Shown here in pieces: positions 45,508 through 55,011 of a stretch of DNA of 64,000 nt. Position 1 is the stretch's first letter. Each line of letters starts with the position of its first letter. Origin of the DNA: Ascarosepion bandense (lineage: Eukaryota > Mollusca > Cephalopoda > Sepiida > Sepiidae); assembly GCA_037127315.1 (NCBI GenBank), contig JBBBDQ010001944.1, positions 62,001 to 126,000 on the forward strand, in the 5' to 3' direction. Below the pieces are notes generated by a model that saw only the letters and a list, made by a program, of their open reading frames with translations, did no database searches and had not been told where the DNA came from. A program made the position numbers and the translations under genes.

Positions 45508-46141
45508 ATATATGGCATATAAGATATATATATATATAAAAAGTGCGATATGTAAGAAAGTTCTTCAATATTTGTGAGCGTGCAGGGCGTATGGTATTCA
45601 TTCATTCATTCATTCATTCATCTATTCAGTTAGCGTATTTTGAGCCGCTGAGTTCCCTGTTTCTGTTGTGACGTTGGCTTCTGGTGACATTCAATGCAAA
45701 ATAATGTAAAGGCTTGCCGTTTCTGTGGATGTTGAGGTTACTTCGTCCCTCCCTTTATATGTGTAAGTGGCATAAACTACAAGGCAGCAGGTGGTTTGAA
45801 GTTAGTGTTTTTCTTTCCAGACTGGCGATGGTATAACAGACGGTGAACCGTCCATGCTATATCAGCCATCTCAGCCGTACCCACAATATCAAAAGCAATA
45901 CATGGCATTACGTTTATGACAGTTTTCAGGATTTGGTGAAAAGTTGTCAACGTTGATGGTCAACCATCTTCGGGATTCCACTCCGAATTTTCTACCTGAA
46001 TTTAATTTCCGTGTTTTGAACTTGATCGTAAGACTGGATGTTTAAAATCGGTTTTCTGCGCTACCGAATATCTATCTGAAGGTATCAGATCACCTGTTTA
46101 AAGACAACATCAGATTTTTGTCCTATTCATCGATATATATA
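45508..46141. other. No recognisable gene
   Basis: Includes an (ATTC)n run at 45596-45622. No frame supported. Confidence 0.5.
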
Positions 46142-46716
46142 ACACATCACTCAATAAGTGCCGAGGCTGACATATAGATTGTGTCACTAATAAAAGATAC
46201 ATATAATTTTAAAGAAGTACTAATCTTCAAATGGCACCTGACAAAATTTGGGTCTAATCGGATTATTTGTTTATAAGTTACAGTTATTTAAGTAAAGCTG
46301 CTGTTGTAAATTTTCAAAACAATGAAAAAATCTGCATTTCGTGTGTTGATAGAGCATGTCTTTCTGATAAGAACAAATACTGTTCAAGCAAAGCAATGGC
46401 TTGAAAAGTGTTATTCGGACTCCGCTAATTCATAAACAATGATTAAGAGGTGTTATGCAGACTATAAACGCAGTCGTACAGATACACATGCCGCTGAACG
46501 CTCAGGTCGCCCAAAATTGGCAGTTGTCTCGGAAAAATACTAAAAAGTTCCATAAATCTCTTTTTGGCCGATCGTAAATTAAAGTTGCGTGAGATAGCAG
46601 AGAAGTTGAATATATCAGAAGGCAGTGCATTCACCATTTTGCATGAATATTTGTCATTGAGAAAGCTGTGTTCAAAGTGGATGACGGGTTTGCTCACAGT
46701 CGATGAAAAAATTATA
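46142..46716 (+). pseudogene. Mariner element, 5' half
   Basis: Left end ACATCACTCAATAAGTGCC, then the 5' UTR with CTTCAAATGGCACCTGACAAA and the transposase from ATG 46322. N-terminal blocks are ADYKRSRTDTHAAERSGRPK-like and, from 46564, DRKLKLREIAEKLNISEGSA and KWMTGLLTVDEK. The frame is broken several times and then cut at 46716 by the LINE. The rest of the gene is at 50601-51266. Confidence 0.85.
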
Positions 46717-49700
46717 TTCTGTAAAAAACGGTTTAATTTCTATTTTTGTCTTCAGAAATTGAATTAAATCAACTTTACAGTGTTAGCTGCTTGTGGTAAG
46801 TCAACCGGGATTCAGTCCATTTTTCAGTCTGTTTTTGTGAAATTTCTTGGAAATTATTTTATTTATTTATTTATTTTTTCGTCTTTTGGTCGTCTTTGAT
46901 TTTTTTTTTTGTCACTTAATTTGTGTAAATAATTTTGCTATTCAAGGGTATTTTCGACTTTTACTAAGTTAAAACTTTGTAAGCCTCAGTCACTTTTTCC
47001 ATTTTCCTTGTTTCTTTTTTTTTTTTTTTTTTTTTTTTTAATTGGAGTAGATAGTTTCTACTATCGCCCGGTCTCACACTCCACCCCCTTCTTTTGAATG
47101 AGTTTAGAGGTGATCACCTTGTTTCTTGTTTAGGAAGGGGTTCCCGGTTCATCCCCTTTCTCTGGTCTTGGTGTTAGTTCAGCTGGAAGCTCTTTGCAGT
47201 TACGGAGTATGGTGGCAACGTCTTTACATTCTGAGGGTACCGGGTTGGCAGTTTCCTGGTTGCTGCTTCCGACTGGTAGTTAGGAGCCCGAACTCTTGCG
47301 TAGCGTCTTGAGAGGCTGCTCTGATCAACAGTTGAATAATACCGGGGTTCTTGTAGTGCCATATCGCGCATGGACGGGCGTCCCTGCATGAACGTTCGGT
47401 GGGCAACCCCGAGGCCACATTATGTTGTAGGCCGCGCCAGTCTCCATCCTTCACAAGTTGCAAATGATTGACCGACTGATTCTATTCTAAGACCACTCCT
47501 TAAATGAATTACTATGGAAAAATCAAACATAATAACAAAACTAAACCAGCTCATTTGAAAACGCCCAAACCTGTCTGCATCTCTTTCACTAACATACGCG
47601 GCATCCGCACCAACTTCCCCAGCGTAGATTCTTTCCTCCATAATAACTCACCTGATATATTAGCCCTATGTGAAACTAATCTTAACCCTTTTATCCCCTC
47701 ATCTGAGTTCTGCGTTCCTGGCTACCTTCCCCTCTTCAGGAAGGACTCCAATGTTCATATGCATGGGCTTGGTGTCTATGTCAGCGAACACCTTCCCTTA
47801 GCTAGGGTGTCATCTTTTGAATCCCCAGATCATTCTTTCATGTGCTTCCGCCTCTCACTTCTCAGCTCGATTAGCTATCTCTTCTTTCTGTACCGCTCTC
47901 CTTCCTCCCCTGACTGTTCGTTACTTGACATCATTTCTGACAATATTGACAAAGCTATTTCTACCCATCCCTCTGCCCATGTATTCGTGTTTGGTGACTT
48001 TAACGCCCACCACACGAAGTGGCTGAAGAACGCTGTCACTGACCCTGCTGGTGTCCACACCATGAACTTTTCAATCACCCAATCCCTTACGCAAGTAGTG
48101 GACTTCCCCACGCGTTTCTCCGACAACCCTAACGGAAGGAACTCACTTCTAGACCTCTGCTTCACTTCCATCCCAGACTCTTGCACTACCAGACAACTCT
48201 GCCCTCTTGGAAACTCTGACCACACTGTAGTGTCCGTCAATATTTAACTCCACTCCCGCCCGACCCGTGAAACACAGACAAGTAGAATATCATACTGCTA
48301 TCAAAGAGCAGACTGGGATTCGTTCCGAGACTTCCTCTGTGACATCCCTTGGAACAACGTCTTTAGTCTTCCCATCGAAGAATGTGCATCCGAGGTCTCC
48401 TCCTGGGTTAAGGCTGGCATCGATGCCTTCATCCCTGCTAGGAAATTCCAGCTTAAATCTCATTCGTCTCCATGGTTCTCACCCGCTTGTTCGGCTGCCA
48501 TTGCCCACCGGAATCATTTCTTCCGACTTTATCGTAACTATGCGTCGGAACAAAACAGGCGCCTTTTCACTTCAGCTCGTAATAAGTGTAAAAGGATACT
48601 TAACGAAGCTAAGATGTTGTTTGCTGCCAGAATGAAGCAACGCATAGCATGCTCTAAATTCGGCTCTAAAGACTACTGGCGACTCTGTAAAAGAGTACTT
48701 AACAAGAGCAAGTCCACAATACCCCCGCTAATCAACAAATTTGAGGTCCTCACCTCCCCAGCAGATAAGGCTGAATGTTTTGCCCGCAGATTCTCGAACA
48801 ATTCGAGTCTGGACTCGTCTGGAGTTTTTACACCCGACTTCTCACCTAGAACCGAGGCACAACTGAATGATGTCCACATTACACCTTCGCTTGTCTCTAA
48901 GATAATCTTAAAACTTGACCCTCACAAAGCGAGCGGTGGTGACGGAATCCCAACCATAGTCTTAAAGAAATGTGCCCCTGAACTCTCCTCTATCCTTTCT
49001 AAGCTCTACAACCTCTGCCTATCTGCTTCCTGCTTTCCTGCCTGTTGGAAATCTTCCACTATAGTTCCTATATTTAAAAACACTGGAGAACCCTCTGACC
49101 CTGCAAATTACCGCCCTATCAGCCTTCTTCCGATCTTTGGCAAAGTGTTCGAAGCCATTATCAACGCCGAGGTGGTTCAGCATCTCACAGCACACAGGCT
49201 CCTCTCGGACAAGCAATATGGTTTCCGCTTCACCAGGTCTACTGCTGATATGCTAACGACCATCACCGAGTACATATACCAGGCACTCGACAGGAATGGC
49301 GAAGCTCGAACCGTTGCATTGGATATATCTAAGGCGTTCGACAGAGTTTGGCATGCTGGCCTTCTATGTAAACTGCGGAGCTATGGTATAACTGGACATT
49401 TGTTTGAACTAATCCAGTCATTCCTCTCTAACCGCACAATGAAAGTGGTATTAAACGGACATGCCTCTCAGAACTACCATACAAACGCAGGTGTCCCCCA
49501 AGGCTCCATCTTAGGTCCTACACTCTTCCTGATATATATTAATGATCTCCCTGATTCCATAAGAACCCAAATAGGTTTGTACGCCGATGACACCACAGTT
49601 TACTCTCGCCTCCAACAAAAATCTGGTGTAGGCGTCAAAGCTAAACTCGCAGCCGAGATTGAAAAAGACCTCCAATCCATATTGGACTGGGGTAAGAAAT

Positions 49701-50600
49701 GGCTAGTAAATTTTAATGCTTCTAAAACGAAGCTACTGTCAATTAACCATCATCGACAATCTCACCTACCTCCCATTAGCATGGACCAGGCTTGCCTCCC
49801 AGAGAGTAAAACAGTACGCCTCCTTGGTCTCACACTTTCAGCGGACCTCAAATGGAATGACTATATCGAATCCATTGCTAAATCCGCTGCTATGAAAGTC
49901 GGTTCTCTGTGTAGGGCCTGGAAGTTTTTTCCGTCTAAATCTATCCTGCACATTTACAAATCTACCATCCGCCCGTGCATTGAATACTGCTGCCATATCT
50001 GGTCGGGTGCCCCTGCTGTTCTCCTCGGGCTTCTCGATAAGGTTCAGAGGAGGGTCTGTAATGTGATAGATACCCACTTGGCAGACCGCCTGCAGTCTCT
50101 CTCCCACCGGCGAGACGTGGCTTCGCTGTGTCTCTTCTATAAATACTTTCACGGCTTCTGCTCTGATGAACTTAGATCACTGGTGCCCCCTAAATACGAA
50201 TTTGCACGAGATACTAGATTAGCAACTAGATCCCACCCTTTTACAGTGAAACCGATAAAATGCAGCCGTAACTTCTACTCCAACAGTTTCTTTCCTCGCA
50301 CTTCTCGACTGTGGAATTCTCTTCCAAACGATTGCTTCCCCGACGGCTACAATCTCCAGGAGTTTAAATGTAAGGTCAATAGACACCTCCTAACACACTA
50401 ACCTGCTCCCATTCTATCAAACACTCTTCCCATCTGCCCGACACTCATCCTCGCTATCCTTACTCAGCTATCACCTTTCTCCTGACATTCCCTATGTCTA
50501 TCCACTCCTTCTCTTTACCTTCCCCCATGTAGCCCCATGCGCAATAGTGGCAGTGGAATGCCTTGCTTGGGGTGAGATGATTAAAAAAAAAAAAAAAAAA
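46717..50600 (+). mobile_element. LINE-A, apparently full length, inserted in mariner
   Basis: The 3.9-kb insert is flanked by a near-identical 11-bp duplication (AAAAAATTATA at 46706-46716 and AAAAAACTATA at 50597-50607) and ends in a poly(A) run. It has a 787-bp 5' UTR including a T-run at about 47017-47040, then one long reading frame and a 200-bp 3' UTR with GCTTGGGGTGAGATGATT. No ORF1 is visible. Endonuclease plus reverse transcriptase without RNase H places it among APE-type LINEs (Jockey/CR1-like); the clade is not resolved. Confidence 0.85.
47504..50401 (+). pseudogene. LINE-A endonuclease-reverse transcriptase, one nonsense codon
   Basis: A single frame of 965 codons runs from ATG 47504, just after an in-frame TAA, to TAA 50399-50401, interrupted only by TAA at 48245-48247. 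The APE endonuclease (residues ~24-245) has FTNIRG, ALCETNL (E57), FGDFNAHH (~163-170) and SDH (~238-240). The stop follows VNI; the sister copy at 55012 has VNISFHS there. The RT then has PANYRPISLLP, GFRFTRST, ALDISKAFDRVWH, GVPQGSILGP and YADDTTVYS (YADD at 49580). The C-terminus has CCHIWSGAP and SRLWNSLPNDC. It would need stop readthrough or repair to make the whole protein; the 595-codon RT part has its own ATG at 48614. Confidence 0.9.
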
Positions 50601-51323
50601 AACTATAACGTGTCGACGATTTAGATCGTGGTTTGCAACTGTTTCAACGCCACAAGAATGAGATTTTGCGTAAATACATGACAATAAATGAAACATCGAT
50701 CCACTACTTCACTTCGGAGTTAAATTTGCAGTCAGCTGAGTGGACAGCAGGGGGTGAAAGCCGTCGAAACGAACCAAAGACGCGAACATCAGCAGGCAAT
50801 GATTTGGTCTCCGTAATTTGGGATGTGCAATGTATTTTTTTTCATCGATTACCTTGAAAAAGAAAGAATCATCAATAGCAAATAGTATATACCATTACTG
50901 GTGAGTTTAAAGGAAGAATCACCAAAAAACGTCCACAAATATAGAAGTAAACGTGATTTTTCACCAAAACAACGCACCGTGTCACAAGTCGATCGCAACG
51001 ATGGCAAAACTACATGGATTTTACTTTGAATTGATTCCGCATTCACCCTATTCACCAGATCTGGTACCCAGTGATTACTGCCTGTTTGTAGACCTCAAAA
51101 GAATGCTCCAGGGAACGTGGTTTGGCTCCAATGAAGAAGTGATATTGGAAACTGAGGCGTATTTTGACGCCAAAGTCAAATCGTTCTTTAAAAAAAAGGC
51201 ACCGAATTATGAGAGAAGCGTTGGTATCAGTGTATCCCCATAGTAGGAGACTATATTGATGAATAAAGTCAAATTTTTCCTAAAAGTTGTTGTTTTATTA
51301 GGCCAGGGATTTATTAAATGATG
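50601..51323 (+). pseudogene. Mariner element, 3' half
   Basis: Resumes with RVDDLDRGLQLFQRHKNE and MTINETSIHYFTSE (50609-50720), then WTAGGESRRNEPKTR. From 50953 come HQNNAPCHKSIATMAKLHGF and YSPDLVPSDYCLF. Two catalytic Asp positions are changed (family TMDETW reads TINETS, HQDNAP reads HQNNAP), so the transposase is inactive. GDYIDE-stop is at 51249-51266 and the right end GGCCAGGGATTTATTAAATGATG ends at 51323. Confidence 0.85.

Positions 51324-51359
<36 letters not shown>
51324..51359. repeat. (AT)n microsatellite at mariner end
   Basis: AT run starting within a few bases of the mariner terminus, consistent with TA-target insertion into or growth from an AT tract. Confidence 0.85.
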
Positions 51360-51364
<5 letters not shown>

Positions 51365-51493
51365 GATTTGTTTGAACATTATTTTTGATCGATACTCATA
51401 TTTAAGTAGATATTCTGTTTTTAATTAAACAGTAGTATATGTTTATATCTACTGGCCTGATTATTTATGATAAATACTTATTACGAAAATGTG

Positions 51494-51582
51494 TGTCATT
51501 AGGCAGGAATCAAACCTGCGAACACATAGGGGAAGCTACCATTTGATCTGGCATTGTCTTAGACCTCTCGACCACGAATGAC
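51494..51582 (-). tRNA. tRNA-Leu-like sequence, probably pseudogene
   Basis: Minus strand 5'-to-3' shows a possible 6/7-bp acceptor stem (TCATTCG/CTAATGA), D arm GTC-GAGAGGTCTAA-GAC containing A box TGGTCGAGAGG, an anticodon-arm region GCCAGATCAAATGG, a long variable arm, T arm GCAGG-TTTGATT-CCTGC (B box GGTTTGATTCC). The long variable arm and GGTCTAAG fit tRNA-Leu. One base is missing in the anticodon loop compared with the GCCAGACTCAA of leucine (CAA) tRNAs, and the discriminator is not A, so a pseudogene or SINE head is likely. Confidence 0.5.
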
Positions 51583-51770
51583 CTCCAGTCTAAACGAGGT
51601 TTTAATCAAACCTATATAACAGAATTTTCGACCCATGGCAACAATCATATCTGCTCTAAAATGTATCGTAATATCAACAAATGTAAACATGTTACGGAAA
51701 TTAACGAAGATTAACGAAACTTGGTTATAAACAACCGACAATGTGAAATAATTTATTTGAACATTATTGT

Positions 51771-51773
<3 letters not shown>

Positions 51774-51812
<39 letters not shown>
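51774..51812. repeat. (AT)n microsatellite before hairpin
   Basis: AT run directly adjoining the left arm of the inverted repeat. Confidence 0.9.
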
Positions 51813-51818
<6 letters not shown>

Positions 51819-51960
51819 TTACATAACGGATTTTTAATTATTAGTTTGAATTATGCATATTTCGCCGCTCTTGTGATCTGAAGAGCCGCGCTAGGAACAC
51901 AAGAGCGTCGAAATGTGCATAATCCAAACTAATAATTAAAAATCCGTTATGTAAAATATT
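51813..51960. repeat. Large hairpin: 63-bp inverted repeat, 22-bp loop
   Basis: Left arm 51813-51875 and right arm 51898-51960 are reverse complements with three mismatches. The loop is ATCTGAAGAGCCGCGCTAGG plus AA. Arms include TACATAACGGATTTTTAATT and end at the loop in CGCTCTTGTG. The CTGAAGA in the loop and CGAAATGTGC in the right arm recall PLE hammerhead pieces, but pairing between them is poor. Confidence 0.9.
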
Positions 51961-53410
51961 ACTCTGTTAAATAAATGAATTTAACATTGAGTTCTCTCGA
52001 GTTCGTCTCCTTTGGAATTTACCCGTATTACATACCAAGTGTACTACATTATATATATATATATAGGGCGACGCATGTAAGTTTGTAGAATTGACCTACT
52101 ATCCAATTTTAAATATCTTCTTCGGAGTCATCGCTTCAGCTGATACTTATTGACGTATTCGTAAAAATTCGTACGAGATTCAGATTCCTTTTAGTATTTT
52201 TCAGTTTTTCATGCAACGCACCTTTTGTATATTTTGCTTGTTCTCTTTTTTCTAGTAAAAATTATTGAACTTTTTTTTCCAAACGTAAGCCTCTAAATCC
52301 AGCAGCATTTTTTAAACTCTCATCTCATGTTATTTTAACTTTATCTGTTCCCGCCGCGCCAATTGTTTAGTAAACACTTGGATAAGTCACGGTAAATCAC
52401 AACTGTTTTTTACGCTAATAAATGCTTTTTATAACATTAGCGGTAACTTTTACATTAGATTAAAAATTGTTAAAAGCAAACGTCAATAAATATTTATATC
52501 ATGTGTTCTTTACTTTTTATAGAATTAAAATGTCGTCGTATACAATCAGCGTTTCTATTCTTTGTGCTCATATATATATAATTTATAATTACCGTGTAAA
52601 AATTCACTCTTAGAAAGCCGACAGAGTTCATAATAAGCATTGCTATAATATGCTATATCACATTACGACAAATTAGTAGAAAAAAAGCCGAAAATATATA
52701 TCGAATTATCTATATAAATCAAAATAACTTACCCTCATCATTATTGGTCAGGTGTGATATTGCCTGTAAATTCTATTTAATGACATTAAAATACAGGGTT
52801 TTCATAAAGTCCGTGTGCACGTTAAAAAATAATAACTTCATTCTTATTTGTGAAAGAAATAATCTGTAAAAACTGTTATAAAGTTTAATGTACCTAGTTT
52901 TAAGTATAATTATTGAATAGTTCTTTACGACAAAATTTGCAATAACTTTTAGATAAATAAACAGATGGATCAGAAGGGTACTTCTGCTAACAACCACTAG
53001 ATGACGTAACCCGAAAAGTGTGTAAAAGAACCAGAAAGAGTTATTCCCATGACTCTCAGAAGTCTTAGTGATAAGATATGTCTCTTTCTTTCTCCTCTAA
53101 CGAATTTCATATCACATTGAGTAGAACACAGATTAGTACTTATAACATAAGCTTATTTGTCATACAGTCAATATCTTTGAGGTCTGATCGGACAGTACCG
53201 GTTCTGTTGCTATGGTAATGAAAGTAAAGTACGCAGAATTAAACACTTGGCAAAGACTGACCTAAATGCAAGCATATTTAGTAATATTCTTGCAATAAAT
53301 TATAGCAGTGCTTTGAAGGAAAGTCTGCAAAAATAGCCGTCTCTTTCCATCAGAGAAGTTCCATCAGTAACCATTACGTTGGTAGCAGTTTTTGGTGAAG
53401 AATAACATTC
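51961..53410. other. No recognisable gene
   Basis: ACAGGGTTTTCATAAAGTCCGTGTGC at 52793 looks like a DNA-transposon terminus but no partner end was found. Otherwise nothing supported. Confidence 0.4.
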
Positions 53411-53419
53411 CTTATGTCC

Positions 53420-53640
53420 GAAAACTACTCAGTTTTCCAGTTATCCCTAATTGAGACTTGTTCCTTTCCAAAACTTAAAAGAAACAAGATTTCAAGACAT
53501 CGAGGGAATCCAAGAGAATGCGACGAGGCAGCTGCTGTCTAACCCAAATTCTATTACAGAATTGATTTCGGCAATGAAAACGATGCTGGATAAAGGGTGT
53601 GGATTCAGAATGAAGTACAATCATTTTTGCCACTTTTCAA
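53420..53640 (+). pseudogene. Transposase C-terminal remnant (mariner-type)
   Basis: A frame in 53451-53672 contains LKETRFQDIEGIQENATRQL, similar to the segment before the C-terminus of some mariner-type transposases (RFxDIExIQxNxTxxL). It then diverges. Its 3' end was overrun by the small element at 53653. Confidence 0.45.
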
Positions 53641-53652
53641 TTGTATATACAT

Positions 53653-53747
53653 TCTTTTGCAAGAAGTATTAGGACAAGAACTATTTCATCTTTTATAAGG
53701 TATCAAAATAAAGTTTAAAATCACCCCTGTCCTAAGACTTTTGCACA
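53653..53747 (-). mobile_element. Very short Tc1-type MITE
   Basis: TTAGGACAAGAACTATTTCATC on the left and AAAATCACCCCTGTCCTAAG to TTTTGCACA on the right are, inverted, the right and left ends of the element at 53752-54304. About 95 bp remains, essentially only termini. Confidence 0.6.
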
Positions 53748-53751
53748 CTAC

Positions 53752-54304
53752 CGGTACTGTGCAAAAGTATTAGGACAGGGGTGATTTTCCTAAAACCCTC
53801 ACTGAAATTTAAATACAGGGTGAGAAGCCAAGTAAATTGCTAATAAATATTGATTATTTAAAACTAGGTGTAAAAGAAATGTATTAAAAAAGTTATATTT
53901 AATGTTTCCTATTTTATATTAAACAGTTTATTTTGAAACTACTCATTATTCTATTATCCTTGAACATAACTAACTTTTTTCTTATTCCCCTCCTTCTCAA
54001 ATTGATAAATCTAATGTTACTTTGCAAGACACATTTTGGGAACAAATACAAGCTGCTTGGCAGGAGATACCATTAGATACATTGAAGAAGCTTGTGATAT
54101 CAACGCCTGACAGAATGAAGGCTTTGATCAAAGCAAAAGGCTATTATACTAAATATTAAATTTATTTTGTAACAACTAATTTTCTTGTTAAAGTATTTGT
54201 TGAGTAAATCAAAGAAAATTACTTTAATTAAATTGTTCATTTTCTGTCAATATGCCTCATAAAATATAAAATAGTTCTTGTCCTAATACTTTTGCACAGT
54301 ACTG
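53752..54304 (+). mobile_element. Tc1-like deletion derivative
   Basis: Terminal inverted repeats GTACTGTGCAAAAGTATTAGGACA (left) and TGTCCTAATACTTTTGCACAGTAC (right), with TA beyond the right end. Between them only the transposase C-terminus survives: about 54028-54159 reads WEQIQAAWQEIPLDTLKKLV, then RMKALIKAKGYYTKY and stop, matching the Tc1-family C-terminal signature. HTH and DDE domains are absent, so it is non-autonomous. Confidence 0.8.
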
Positions 54305-54306
54305 TA

Positions 54307-54954
54307 TAGCAGAACAATGTTAGGCAAAGCGAATGAAGTAGCAAAAATGCTAAGCAGCGAGTTTCATCCTTTAGATAGACTTTGTCGGTATAACGTAGTG
54401 CTTTGGGGATGGAATTATATATGGGTAGGTTAGGGAGGGGGAGATATACAGAGGAAAAAGTTTGTTAAAATTATGCACCGACCTGAGGGTTAGGGTTCTA
54501 AGGTTTTGAAATTGAATTTGTTTCTTTTTATTTTTATTTATTAATATTTTTAGATACGTCTGGAGATGCATGTAGTAATTTTAATGGAAACTGAAAATAA
54601 TTTATCAAGGCTAAACTATATTGAAAGTGCACTGATTGCTAAATTGTGTCCGGCTTTTGCATTTCCCATTTCATGGCAGATCTTCCTTTATTAAAGTGTA
54701 TGATTCTGAACAAAAGTGGAAAAGAAAACAGAAGAGAAACTAAAAGAGATATATATTCAGATATGTTTGGAAAAAAATAATTGAAGTGTTTCAGCGTTGC
54801 GGCGACTACAGTTTTTTCTCTTAGTGCATAAACGGTTTTTTTTTGTTTTTTTTTTAATTGAATAAAGGTTTATCCCTTCTTTCCTGATTACTACTGAGAT
54901 TCCGATTCCTTCTAAAGTATACTTCAATCTATACTTCTACGATATTTTTATTTT
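54307..54954. other. No recognisable gene
   Basis: Nothing supported. Confidence 0.5.
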
Positions 54955-55011
54955 CATCATTCCATTTCACCCAAGCAAGGCAGAACTGCCACTGTGCGCA
55001 GTTACAGAAGA
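54955..55011 (-). pseudogene. Old LINE-A-related copy, tail piece
   Basis: CATTTCACCCAAGCAAGGCAG...GTGCGCAGTTACA is the reverse complement of the LINE tail. The element continues after the younger LINE at 57832. Confidence 0.7.

Noticed and set aside
47875..48240. 121-codon minus-strand frame inside the LINE endonuclease
   Set aside because: Shadow of the conserved sense frame; similar shadows occur at 55216-55596 and 31052-31369.
51876..51920. Hammerhead ribozyme in the hairpin loop (CTGAAGA ... CGAAA)
   Set aside because: The intervening sequence cannot form a convincing stem II, so it is only noted as a resemblance.
52790..53010. Possible DNA transposon starting ACAGGGTTTTCATAAAGTCC
   Set aside because: No matching inverted terminus or transposase was found nearby.
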